Below, piece by piece: positions 44,557 to 52,471 of a stretch of 64,000 nt of DNA; within the stretch, counting starts at the first letter, position 1; every line of letters starts with the position of its first letter. Source of the stretch: V1-33 sp039795165 (GTDB lineage Bacteria; Verrucomicrobiota; Verrucomicrobiia; Verrucomicrobiales; V1-33); the NCBI GenBank assembly GCA_039795165.1, contig JBDKER010000002.1, positions 1-64,000 of the forward strand. The letters run 5' to 3'. The translations under genes were made by a program, and so were the position numbers. Under the pieces are notes generated by a model. It was given only the letters and a program-made list of their open reading frames with translations. It ran no database searches and was not told where the DNA came from.

Positions 44557-45210
44557 ATGAAAACAGGAACCATCTGGATGGTGGAGGACAATGCCACCTT
44601 CCGGGCCACGCTCGCCAGGGGACTGGAACGCACCGGCCGCTTCCGCTGCAGCGGAAGCTTCGGCTCGGCCGAGGAAGCGCTCGCAGAGGCCGCTGTCTGC
44701 GCAGGCCGCGACCATGGCTGTCCGGATGCCATTCTGCTCGATGTCGGTCTGCCGGGCATCGACGGAATCGAGGCCCTCGGCAGGCTCCGCCGGGCCGTTC
44801 CGGGCGTCGCCCTCATCATTCTCACGGTCTTCGAAGACGAGGACAAGATCATGCGCGCCATCTGCGCCGGCGCTCAGGGCTACCTTCTGAAAACCGCTCC
44901 CGTCTCGGAAATCGCCACGGCCATCGACGATGTCCTCGCAGGCGGATCCCCCATGAACAGCCGCATCGCCCGCCGCGTGCTCGAATTGTTCTCCCGCATG
45001 GTGACCGTTCAGAAGGATTACGGCCTGACCTCGCGCGAAAAGGAAATCCTCCAGCAGATGGTCGAGGGCCGCATCAAAAAGGAAATCGCCGACCGCCTCA
45101 ATCTGAGCGTCCACACCGTCAGTACCCATATGCGCCGCATCTACGAAAAACTGCAGGTCAATACGGTCAATGGCGCGGTCGCCAAGGCGCTCCGGGAACG
45201 CCTCGTCTGA
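44557..45210 (+). CDS. NarL/FixJ-type response regulator
   Basis: 217 residues. The receiver has DN at 11-12 (WMVEDNATF), the phospho-acceptor D62 in AILLDVGLPGIDG, and K in YLLKTAP. The LuxR-type HTH reads LTSREKEILQQMVEGRIKKEIADRLNLSVHTVSTHMRRIYEKLQV in adjoining parts near residues 150-195. It is the obvious partner of the discoidin kinase just upstream and may control the sulfatase gene or the genes nearby. Confidence 0.93.
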   Translation: MKTGTIWMVEDNATFRATLARGLERTGRFRCSGSFGSAEEALAEAAVCAGRDHGCPDAILLDVGLPGIDGIEALGRLRRAVPGVALIILTVFEDEDKIMRAICAGAQGYLLKTAPVSEIATAIDDVLAGGSPMNSRIARRVLELFSRMVTVQKDYGLTSREKEILQQMVEGRIKKEIADRLNLSVHTVSTHMRRIYEKLQVNTVNGAVAKALRERLV

Positions 45211-45218
45211 GCGCCGCC

Positions 45219-46073
45219 TCAGTCGGATGTGAAAAGGGCCCGGATGCCATCATGACGCCGCAGAAAGGCGGCGATCTCACGGCGGTTCATCACCATGAAG
45301 GCCGTTGAAAGCGCATCGGCAAGGGTGGCATTCGGAGCAATGGCCCAGCGGATGCGGCGCCGGATATCAACGAGACGGCAGCTCCGGGGGTCAATGATGT
45401 GCGCGCCCCGCACATCGAAGCCAGTGCCGCTGAGGGCTTCATCGCGCAGCTGAAACGGTTCGGGGTCGCCCGCCCGCACCGGCCAGCCATCCTGACCAGG
45501 CAGACCGCCCATCGCCAGCAGCGTGCTGTTGCCCGCATTGAGCAGGGCGTCGCCGATCCCATAATCCTCCCGCAGAATCATGGCGGCCTGGTCGAGCGCA
45601 TACCCTTTGCCAATGGCCCCGGGATCGAAAATCATGCCGGATACCTTCGGAATGGCCGTGAATTCCCCAGGATCCAGTTCCAGATGCTGAAACCCGGAAC
45701 GGGCCCGCGCATCTTCCAGTTCCTCCGGAGTCGCCCGACGCGGCCGCCCGTCAGGCCAGCGCAGCACCGCATACAGCGGCCCAATCGACATGTCGAAGGC
45801 TCCGCCCGTCTCTTCCCAGATGTCGCGTCCGTAACTGAGCACGTCCATGGCCGCTTCCCGCAGGTCAACGACCCGGCCCGCCGGGCTGAGATTGAGCCTC
45901 CCGAAGTCGCTGTACGGAATGTGGCGGCTCAGTTCCTGTTCCAGTCGGTCGATGTCGTCGAAGGCTGCCTGCGCCGCCCGCGCAGCTTCCGCCCCATCGG
46001 AATGCACCACACTGATTTCGAACCGGGTGGCCATGGCTTCATGACCAAAGCGATGCAGGGTGGGCTCGTTCAT
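45219..46073 (-). CDS. apbE: FAD:protein FMN transferase, ApbE type
   Basis: 284 residues. HEAMATRFEISV replaces the usual MGTxW start; GGAFDMSIGPLY, FDPGAIGKGYALDQAA, ALLNAGNSTLLAMGG and ADALSTAFMVM are the family's FAD- and Mg-binding motifs. The enzyme attaches FMN to Thr of target flavoproteins. No signal peptide or lipobox is present, unlike most ApbE, so it may act in the cytoplasm or the start may lie upstream. Its ATG is 13 bp after the stop of the Agl23-like gene, so the two are cotranscribed. Confidence 0.9.
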   Translation of the reverse strand: MNEPTLHRFGHEAMATRFEISVVHSDGAEAARAAQAAFDDIDRLEQELSRHIPYSDFGRLNLSPAGRVVDLREAAMDVLSYGRDIWEETGGAFDMSIGPLYAVLRWPDGRPRRATPEELEDARARSGFQHLELDPGEFTAIPKVSGMIFDPGAIGKGYALDQAAMILREDYGIGDALLNAGNSTLLAMGGLPGQDGWPVRAGDPEPFQLRDEALSGTGFDVRGAHIIDPRSCRLVDIRRRIRWAIAPNATLADALSTAFMVMNRREIAAFLRRHDGIRALFTSD

Positions 46074-46086
46074 GATGCTGTCATGC

Positions 46087-47769
46087 TCATTCCTGCACGG
46101 GCCGCACCGGCCAGCCGGTCCGTGCGGTATACTGATCCCAGAGGGCGCGTCGCACAAACATGGTCAGCCCGGTGGAGGACGATAGGGAGACGGGCATGCG
46201 CGCAAAGGTGTCAGCCAGTTCCGTGGGACGTCCGGCGGCCGCCAGTGACGCCTGCAGGGTGTCCTCGGCCTTCCCGCTGAGCAGCAGCACGGAGGCATGG
46301 TCCGTCTCTAGGGTTCCACCCTGCCATTGGTAATTCGGAAACGCCCGGGCCAGAAACCATGGCAGCGGCCAGCCCCCGTTTTCATCATGCTGCGCAATCA
46401 CCATGCTCGATCCCTCGGGACTGATCTCCGCGAGCCTGCGGATCCGCTCCACCGCATCAAGGGCGTCACGCGACGTCATGCTGTAATTGTAAGGATTCGA
46501 TGGCGAGGCTGCGTAGTCCCGCGTGACCCGCCACGACTGTATGGCCAGATGCACCACCCCGAGGGCAAGGAGAACCTGCAGCGCGATGCGCGCGGGCCGG
46601 AACCAGAGAAACGATATCAGCTGCGCGGCCCCGAAGCCAGCCATCAGCAGCAAACCATGCCACGCACTCAGAATGCACCACGGCGTCTTGTAAGGAATGA
46701 AGGAATACAGCAGAAACAGCACCACGCTGAAAACGGCCATGAACCTCGCAAACTGATGCGTCTGATGCCGCTCGGGGCGCACCGTGAAGGCAAAGAGACA
46801 CCCGAGGATGGCCAGCAGCAGCGTCATCGCTTCGGTCACCACCATGATCCGGCTGTCGGGCCGCAGCCCCAGCACCATGAAGATCCGTCCGGAACTTCCG
46901 AAAAGCGATGCCAGGCGGCCCGGTGTCCACGGAAAATCAATCACCGTGGTCCCATACGATCCCCCCCAGAGCAGCCCGGCATAGTAGAAGAACCCCTTTT
47001 CATGTCCCTCGCCACCCGCCCGTCCGGTCATCCGGAAGTACGTCCCCACACTGTCCACCACCGCCCGCCAGTCGGTCAGGAATTCCGAAAAGATCAGCAC
47101 CGACGTGAGGACAGCAGCTCCCGCAAAGGCCAGCAGTTGCCACTTCGTGACGGGCCGCGGACGCTTCCGGTTCACAATCCCCAGACCCACCCCGGCCGTG
47201 AAGAATTCCGCCAGCCATACGGCAAAGAGGGCCGCTGCCGCCGCCGCAAAATGCAGTACGCAGGTTTCCTTGGTCGCATGCATGAGCCCAGCACACACCC
47301 CAGATCCCACCGCCCAGCCTGTCTCCCTCGTCACAAAGAACCGCCAGCCACAGGCGATCCCGGCAAACCCGTAGAAAACGAGCAGCACCTCCATGATGTA
47401 GTAGCGGCTGTAGAAGGCCATGATCGGGGAAACCGCCATGAATAGTCCCGCCCATGCCAGCGCCGGCAGAGGCATGCCATCCCGCACCAGCCACAGCAGA
47501 AACAGCAGGGCCACCCCATAGAGCGCCGGAATCAGCCGCAGCCCGCTCTCAGTCATCTCCCCCCAGTCCTTCCCCGTCAACTTCATGACCGGCACGGTCG
47601 AATACAGCAGCGTCGGACCATGATGATCGACCGGATCATACCGGTACGTGCCCTCCAGCACTTCCGACAGCTTCAGCGCCTGCGTGGTTTCATCAACATG
47701 CATCGGCTTGCGCTCGCGCTCGGGAAACCGCAGCACGCACGCCACCACAAACGCCACCACCAGCAGCAT
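46087..47769 (-). CDS. Agl23-like / PMT-type polytopic membrane glycosyltransferase
   Basis: 560 residues with about 11-13 membrane segments. The first loop holds MHVDETTQALK and YRYDPVDHHGPTLLYSTVP, the acidic and HGP motifs of the TIGR03663 family (flippase activity-associated protein Agl23), which belongs to the GT-C (PMT/ArnT) fold. A Tyr/Trp/Pro-rich helix (AFYSRYYIMEVLLVFYG) follows, and the C-terminal domain is soluble. ATG 47769 has GAAGG five bases upstream. The frame stays open for 91 more codons back into the GGGACCAAA minisatellite, where it reads as repeated SLW; I reject that extension. apbE follows 13 bp downstream. Confidence 0.82.
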   Translation of the reverse strand: MLLVVAFVVACVLRFPERERKPMHVDETTQALKLSEVLEGTYRYDPVDHHGPTLLYSTVPVMKLTGKDWGEMTESGLRLIPALYGVALLFLLWLVRDGMPLPALAWAGLFMAVSPIMAFYSRYYIMEVLLVFYGFAGIACGWRFFVTRETGWAVGSGVCAGLMHATKETCVLHFAAAAAALFAVWLAEFFTAGVGLGIVNRKRPRPVTKWQLLAFAGAAVLTSVLIFSEFLTDWRAVVDSVGTYFRMTGRAGGEGHEKGFFYYAGLLWGGSYGTTVIDFPWTPGRLASLFGSSGRIFMVLGLRPDSRIMVVTEAMTLLLAILGCLFAFTVRPERHQTHQFARFMAVFSVVLFLLYSFIPYKTPWCILSAWHGLLLMAGFGAAQLISFLWFRPARIALQVLLALGVVHLAIQSWRVTRDYAASPSNPYNYSMTSRDALDAVERIRRLAEISPEGSSMVIAQHDENGGWPLPWFLARAFPNYQWQGGTLETDHASVLLLSGKAEDTLQASLAAAGRPTELADTFARMPVSLSSSTGLTMFVRRALWDQYTARTGWPVRPVQE

Positions 47770-47942
47770 CACAGCCTTCGCCAGATTGCTGGCTTCCTGT
47801 CTGGCCGCCGGGGAGGAAAGTCTCACGCCGCGCAGGCTGAGACACGCCCCGCGATTTGCAAGATCAAATGCCCCGGCAACACCGCGACAGCAGCAGTCTT
47901 CCAAGCCTCCAGCCTGCCACCGAAGGCCAGACCATTGGTGAA

Positions 47943-48081
47943 GGGACCAAAGGGACCAAAGGGACCAAAGGGACCAAAGGGACCAAAGGGACCAAAGGGA
48001 CGCTAAAGGGACCAAAGGGACCAAAGGGACCAAAGGGACCAAAGGGACGCTAAAGGGACCAAAGGGACCAAAGGGACCGAG
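47943..48081. repeat. 9-bp minisatellite, GGGACCAAA
   Basis: Six perfect units are followed by GGGACGCTAAA, four more units, a second GGGACGCTAAA, and two further units ending in GGGACCGAGAGGC. It lies between the Agl23-like gene start and the zinc-ribbon gene at 48159. It is related to the array at 32627. The rest of the roughly 390-bp gap (47770-48158) holds no gene I can support. Confidence 0.92.
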
Positions 48082-48158
48082 AGGCTAGCCTCGGATTGAG
48101 CGCTGCGATGGCCCAGGGAATCAAGCAACCCCATCGAAGCGCTCTGAAGGGGCGCGAT

Positions 48159-49598
48159 TCAGTTTCCGGGCGGGTCTGGATCCTTGAGGGGTTCGCCGGT
48201 GATGGGGTGACCGCCGCGGAGGATCCAGCCGCGTTCGATGAATTCGGCGATTTCGACTTCGCGTGGGTTGCTGGAGTTTTCCGGGTAGCGGAGTTTTACG
48301 ATGGCGAGGCATTCGAGGGAAGGCCGGGGGCCGCTGCCGGGGACAAGGAGGGCCTGCTGGATGAGGACGTCGGCTGGGCTGTTTTTGGCGGCGTAGCCGG
48401 AGAGGATGTGGCCACCGGAGCCGTCATTGAGCTGGTAGCTTTCCCACTGGGTGCGGTCCGGGAAGTCGTTGCCGTACGAAATGGTGTCCTGGCTGCGGCG
48501 GATGACGACGCGCATGACGACAGGCTGGCGGGGTTGTTTGGCCATGAAGTCGTCCCATGGCATTTCGCCGTAGGCCGCGAAGCTTTCCCAATCAATGCGG
48601 AAGCCATCGCTGGTTTGTTCTGCGGCGACGAGGACATTGCTGAAGTCTTCGAGGGGGATGCGGGCGACGGCGAAGCGGCCCATCGGGGTGATGGGGACGT
48701 CTGCGGGAGCGACCGTGCGTGGAGACATGGGTTTCCATGGCTGCTCTGCGGAGTAGAACCTGCGGATGGCGGGTTCGACGCGCGGGCGGTCGCGCAGGAA
48801 CGGGAGGGCGGCGTCGATGTCCGGGGCGGTGAGGAACTGGCGGATGGTGCGGAGGAGTTCCGGCGCGTAGTTTTCCTGGGGAACGACCTCGAGTCCGGCG
48901 GGGCGGTCCGGCAGGATGGCGATGGAAGATGGCGGCGGGGTGCTCAGGGATTTCCATGCGAACCATGCGACGGCTCCGGTGAGGCCAGCGATGCCGATGC
49001 CGGAGGCAGCGAGGAGCCAGCGAGGTGTGCCCGATGATGAAGCTGAGGTCTCCGGGTTGTCGAAGCTATCGCGCTGGCGGTGGTGCTTGCGGGGTTGGCG
49101 TCCGGCGCGTTCCTTGGACTTGCGCAGTTCGCGCAGGTGTTCGCGGGCGAGGTCGGGCATTTCCGCCGGGCCTTCCTGAAGGGAACGCGTGGTCTGGACC
49201 GAACCAATGGCGGGCGGGGGAGGCTTCATGGAAGCCGAGGCGGCGGGGTCGGTGGGCGCAGGGGTGGCGGCAGGGGTGGCGGCTGCTTTCGGGGCACGGG
49301 TCGGCACCGGCTCAGGTGATGGGACGGCGGGCTGCCGGGTAGAGGGACTGGGAAGGGTGGAGGGAGCGAATTCCGGAGAGGAGGGATCCGACTGACGGCC
49401 GGCTGGCAGGATGGCACGGCCCGATGAGGCCTCCCGTTCCGCGAGGATGCCGACGGCACCTGGCTGGTTTTCGTGGGGGGCGGTGACCTTGGTGCGGCAG
49501 AGCGGGCAGATCACGGGGCGTCCGGCCATGCCGCGCGAAATGCGGATGGGTTCGCGGCAGCCGCGGCAGAAGAAGGCAATCCATGGGCTCGAGTCCAT
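48159..49598 (-). CDS. zinc-ribbon, single-TM protein of unknown function
   Basis: 479 residues. The N-terminus FFCRGCREPIRIS ... VICPLCRTKV is a CxxC...CxxC zinc ribbon. A long Pro/Ala/Ser-rich linker (about 45-150), a charged Arg/Lys helix, one TM segment (about 195-217, WLLAASGIGIAGLTGAVAW) and a C-terminal extracytoplasmic domain with WESFAAYGEMPWDDFM follow. The last domain recurs in verrucomicrobial hypothetical proteins, but I can give no function. It follows the 161-residue gene by 66 bp and is probably in one transcript with lpxA. Confidence 0.72.
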   Translation of the reverse strand: MDSSPWIAFFCRGCREPIRISRGMAGRPVICPLCRTKVTAPHENQPGAVGILAEREASSGRAILPAGRQSDPSSPEFAPSTLPSPSTRQPAVPSPEPVPTRAPKAAATPAATPAPTDPAASASMKPPPPAIGSVQTTRSLQEGPAEMPDLAREHLRELRKSKERAGRQPRKHHRQRDSFDNPETSASSSGTPRWLLAASGIGIAGLTGAVAWFAWKSLSTPPPSSIAILPDRPAGLEVVPQENYAPELLRTIRQFLTAPDIDAALPFLRDRPRVEPAIRRFYSAEQPWKPMSPRTVAPADVPITPMGRFAVARIPLEDFSNVLVAAEQTSDGFRIDWESFAAYGEMPWDDFMAKQPRQPVVMRVVIRRSQDTISYGNDFPDRTQWESYQLNDGSGGHILSGYAAKNSPADVLIQQALLVPGSGPRPSLECLAIVKLRYPENSSNPREVEIAEFIERGWILRGGHPITGEPLKDPDPPGN

Positions 49599-49664
49599 GC
49601 GTTAGAATGAGGAGGGGAGCATGAGGCAGCCTGCGGGCTCCTGCAATCTCAATCGGGCGGGCCG

Positions 49665-50150
49665 TCAGGCATCGAGGGCATCGATGACGGATTTGGCGTG
49701 GATGAGGAGGATGCCCGTGATGTCGTCGGCGCTTTCCTCGCGTTCCAGTTCTCCCTGCATGATGTCGCTGATCATGGCGCTGAAGAGGGGCCACTGGCGG
49801 TAATCGCGGGTGAAGGAAGTGGCGGCATCGAGGAGTGGCTTGTCGGCGGCTCCTTCCAGCCATGAGGCATCGCGCTGATTGCGGGCGAGGGTGGCTTCGG
49901 CGACGACCGAGCTGACGGCGTGGCGGGAACGTCCGGCCTTGCGGAAGGCGAGCCATGCCCAGACGCCGTAGAGAAGGAGAAAGCCGCGGTCGTCGATGGC
50001 ATTGATCTGTTCCTCGGCGGCCCCGAGGATTTCAGCGAGGTGGGGTTGTTCGCGGACGAATTCGTCCACAAGGTCGCCCGCGTGTTCTTCGGTGGTGTTG
50101 TAGAGTTCGTTCCATGCGTCCTCGACGGCGGAAGGGGAGACGGTCTGCAT
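49665..50150 (-). CDS. helical hypothetical protein downstream of lpxA
   Basis: 161 residues from MQTVSPSAVEDAWNELYN. It is nearly all helical, acidic at the N-terminus, with one moderately hydrophobic stretch (GFLLLYGVWAWLAFRKAG) that is probably a buried helix. No Cys pair or known motif. The gene starts 21 bp after the lpxA stop, so it is cotranscribed. Not recognised. Confidence 0.65.
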   Translation of the reverse strand: MQTVSPSAVEDAWNELYNTTEEHAGDLVDEFVREQPHLAEILGAAEEQINAIDDRGFLLLYGVWAWLAFRKAGRSRHAVSSVVAEATLARNQRDASWLEGAADKPLLDAATSFTRDYRQWPLFSAMISDIMQGELEREESADDITGILLIHAKSVIDALDA

Positions 50151-50171
50151 GACGTGCGGCGGCTTGGAACT

Positions 50172-50948
50172 TCAGCGGGTGACGCCGCGGGGGCTGGTGC
50201 GGATGAAATCGATGAGGTGCTGCACGTGTGCGCTGGCGGCGAGGGGGCCTGCGGAGAGTTCCGCGAGGGCGTCGCTTGTATTGTTCGGCCTCATGAAGAT
50301 GACCTTGTAGGCTTCCTTGAGGGCGCGGATTTCCTCTTCTGGAAAGCCGTGGCGCTGGAGTCCCACGAGGTTGACGCCGCGGGTTTCTGCGGGATTGCCA
50401 TCGGCGATCATGAATGGGGCGACGTCCTTGACGATCTTCGAGCATCCTCCCGTGATGCCATGGCGGCCGATGCGGCAGAACTGGTGGACGGCTGTGAGCC
50501 CACCGAGGATGGCATGGTCTTCGACCGTGACATGTCCTGCGAGGGTACCGTTGTTCGAGAAGATGACGTGGTCGCCCACGATGCAGTCGTGCGCGATGTG
50601 GCAGTAGGCGAGGAAATTGCCGTGGCTGCCGATGATGGTCTTTTCGCCCGGCAGGGTGCCGCGGTTCACCGTGCAGAATTCGCGGAAGACATTGTCGCTG
50701 CCGACTTCGAGGAAGGTGGGTTCGCCCTGGTACTTGAGGTCCTGCGTCTGCTGGCCGATCGAGCAGAACGAGAAGAAGCGGTTGCGCGGGCCGATGCGGG
50801 ATGGGCCCATGAGGGTGACGTGGTGCTGGAGCCAGCAATCGCTGCCGATGACCACGCCGTCGCCGATCACGCAGTAGGGCCCGATTTCGGTGCCGCTGCC
50901 GATTTCGGCTTTCGGGGAGATGATGGCGGTGGGGTGGATGGCTGGCAT
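50172..50948 (-). CDS. lpxA: acyl-[ACP]--UDP-N-acetylglucosamine O-acyltransferase
   Basis: 258 residues, the family length. The left-handed beta-helix hexapeptide pattern runs from IHPTAIISPKAEIGSGTEIG to about residue 190. The catalytic His is in FLAYCHIAHDCIVGDH (H117/H120 region). VNRGTLPGEKTIIGS and GNPAETRGVNLVGLQRHGF match lpxA rather than lpxD. It catalyses the first step of lipid A synthesis. It stands without lpxC, lpxD or fabZ and is divergent from dinB. Confidence 0.96.
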   Translation of the reverse strand: MPAIHPTAIISPKAEIGSGTEIGPYCVIGDGVVIGSDCWLQHHVTLMGPSRIGPRNRFFSFCSIGQQTQDLKYQGEPTFLEVGSDNVFREFCTVNRGTLPGEKTIIGSHGNFLAYCHIAHDCIVGDHVIFSNNGTLAGHVTVEDHAILGGLTAVHQFCRIGRHGITGGCSKIVKDVAPFMIADGNPAETRGVNLVGLQRHGFPEEEIRALKEAYKVIFMRPNNTSDALAELSAGPLAASAHVQHLIDFIRTSPRGVTR

Positions 50949-51038
50949 GAGAACGCGGAGAGTCCGTAGTCGGATCACGGACGTCCGCAACCCGCGAAAG
51001 CCAGGCCGGGGATTCCTTGTGGACGGCGGGGATCGGCC

Positions 51039-52169
51039 ATGGAAGATCCTCCCATGGGGCAGCCCCGCGTGATCTTTCATCTCGATATGGACGCCTTCTA
51101 CGCGTCCGTGGAACAGCGGGATCGTCCGGAATGGCAGGGGAAACCAGTCATTGTGGGGTCGCCGCCCGACCGGCGCGGGGTCGTCTGTGCAGCCAGTTAC
51201 GAAGCCCGCGCGTTCGGGGTCCGCTCGGCCATGCCCAGTGTCACGGCCGGACGGCTCTGCCCGCAGGGAGTTTTCGTGCGGCCCCGCATGGACGTCTACC
51301 GGGAGGAAAGCCGCGCCATCATGGCCATTGTGCGCGAGACGGCCGGCGAACTGATCGAACAGGTTTCCGTAGACGAAGCGTATATTGATGTGAGCGGGCG
51401 GATTGATCCTGCGGAATCCGCCGACGCGTTCCTCCACAGTGCCGAACCCCTTGCGCGGGCCATCAAGGCAGTGGTGCGGCGCGAGCGCGGTCTCACGGCG
51501 ACGATTGGAATCGGCCCGAACAAGCTGACTGCGAAGATTGCCTCGTCGTCGTTCAAGCCCGATGGTCTCACGGTGGTGACGGAGAGCGGGAAGGCCGCCT
51601 TTCTGCGTCCGCTGCCGGCTGGAGCGATTCATGGGGTCGGGAAAGTGACGGAAGAAGCACTGCGGCGGGCTGGCTTGCTCACGGTGGCCGACATTCAGGA
51701 TTGCCGGGACGATCTGCGGACCGTGGTGGGATCGTGGTGGCCCGAGTTGCGGAGAATGGCGCATGGGGAAGACGACCGGCCGCTCGATTTCTCCGATGAA
51801 GTGCGCAGCATCAGCAGTGAGAACACCTTTGGCCGAGACACCATCGACCGGGCCCTGCTGCGGTCGTGTCTGCGTGAACAGGCGGCGGAAATTGCCGGGA
51901 AGCTGCGGAAGCGCAATCTCGGGGCGTCGACCGTGCAGGTCAAAGTGCGCTACAGCGATTTCACGACCCTCACGCGGCAGTACAGTCTCGAGGAACCCAT
52001 CGAAGATGAGAAGGTGATCTACCGGCTGGCCTGCTGGCTGCTGGCGCGGGACCGGCTTGTGCTGCGTCCCCTGCGGTTGCTGGGCGTAGGCGTTTCCGCC
52101 CTGCGGGAAATGCGGGTGCGTCAGCTGCTTCTGCCGCTCGACGGGGGACGGGCGGAGGCGGGACCATGA
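51039..52169 (+). CDS. dinB: DNA polymerase IV (Y family)
   Basis: 376 residues. HLDMDAFYASVEQRD holds the first metal Asp (D16) with the steric-gate Phe, and EQVSVDEAYIDVSG the D112-E113 pair. GVVCAASYEARAFGVRSAMP, LTATIGIGPNKLTAKIAS, and the helix-hairpin-helix IHGVGKVTEEALRRAG follow, then the little-finger domain. It lacks an obvious C-terminal beta-clamp motif of the consensus QLxLF type; QLLLPL near the end is a fair match. An error-prone translesion polymerase. Start at 51039 or 51054. Confidence 0.95.
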   Translation: MEDPPMGQPRVIFHLDMDAFYASVEQRDRPEWQGKPVIVGSPPDRRGVVCAASYEARAFGVRSAMPSVTAGRLCPQGVFVRPRMDVYREESRAIMAIVRETAGELIEQVSVDEAYIDVSGRIDPAESADAFLHSAEPLARAIKAVVRRERGLTATIGIGPNKLTAKIASSSFKPDGLTVVTESGKAAFLRPLPAGAIHGVGKVTEEALRRAGLLTVADIQDCRDDLRTVVGSWWPELRRMAHGEDDRPLDFSDEVRSISSENTFGRDTIDRALLRSCLREQAAEIAGKLRKRNLGASTVQVKVRYSDFTTLTRQYSLEEPIEDEKVIYRLACWLLARDRLVLRPLRLLGVGVSALREMRVRQLLLPLDGGRAEAGP

Positions 52170-52180
52170 GCGCGCCCGAT

Positions 52181-52471
52181 TCAGCCCGCTGCAAGGCGCA
52201 GACGGTCGTGGGCCTGCTCCGTCGTGATACCCGTGACGCGCAGCAGCTTGAGTCGGCCGCTCTGGCCACGCAGAATGGCTATGGCCGAGGCTGGCACGCT
52301 GAGAAGCGAAGCAAGGAAGCGGACCACGGCGTCATTGGCCTTCCCATCGACCGGCGGAGCCGCAATGCGGAGTCGCCATGTGCAGCCGTCGTCCATCAAT
52401 CCGGCACAGGCGTCCCGGCTTGCCGACGGCACCACTTTGACCGCGATCGTGCAGTCAGGGATTTTCGGCAT
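52181..52471 (-). CDS. DUF167 (YggU-like) protein
   Basis: 96 residues. IAVKVVPSASRDACAG, LRIAAPPVDGKANDAVVRFLASLLSV, AIAILRGQSGRLKLLRVTG match the DUF167 family, a small alpha/beta fold of unknown biochemical role. The start overlaps the end of the AsmA-like gene by 17 bp, so it is translationally coupled to it. Convergent with dinB. Confidence 0.9.
   Translation of the reverse strand: MPKIPDCTIAVKVVPSASRDACAGLMDDGCTWRLRIAAPPVDGKANDAVVRFLASLLSVPASAIAILRGQSGRLKLLRVTGITTEQAHDRLRLAAG

Noticed and set aside
47770..48042. N-terminal SLW-repeat extension of the Agl23-like protein
   Set aside because: It comes from the minisatellite and shows no membrane-protein or family similarity; ATG 47769 has a ribosome binding site.
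47943..48081. CRISPR array
   Set aside because: The 9-bp units have no spacers of CRISPR length and no cas genes are near; it is a minisatellite.
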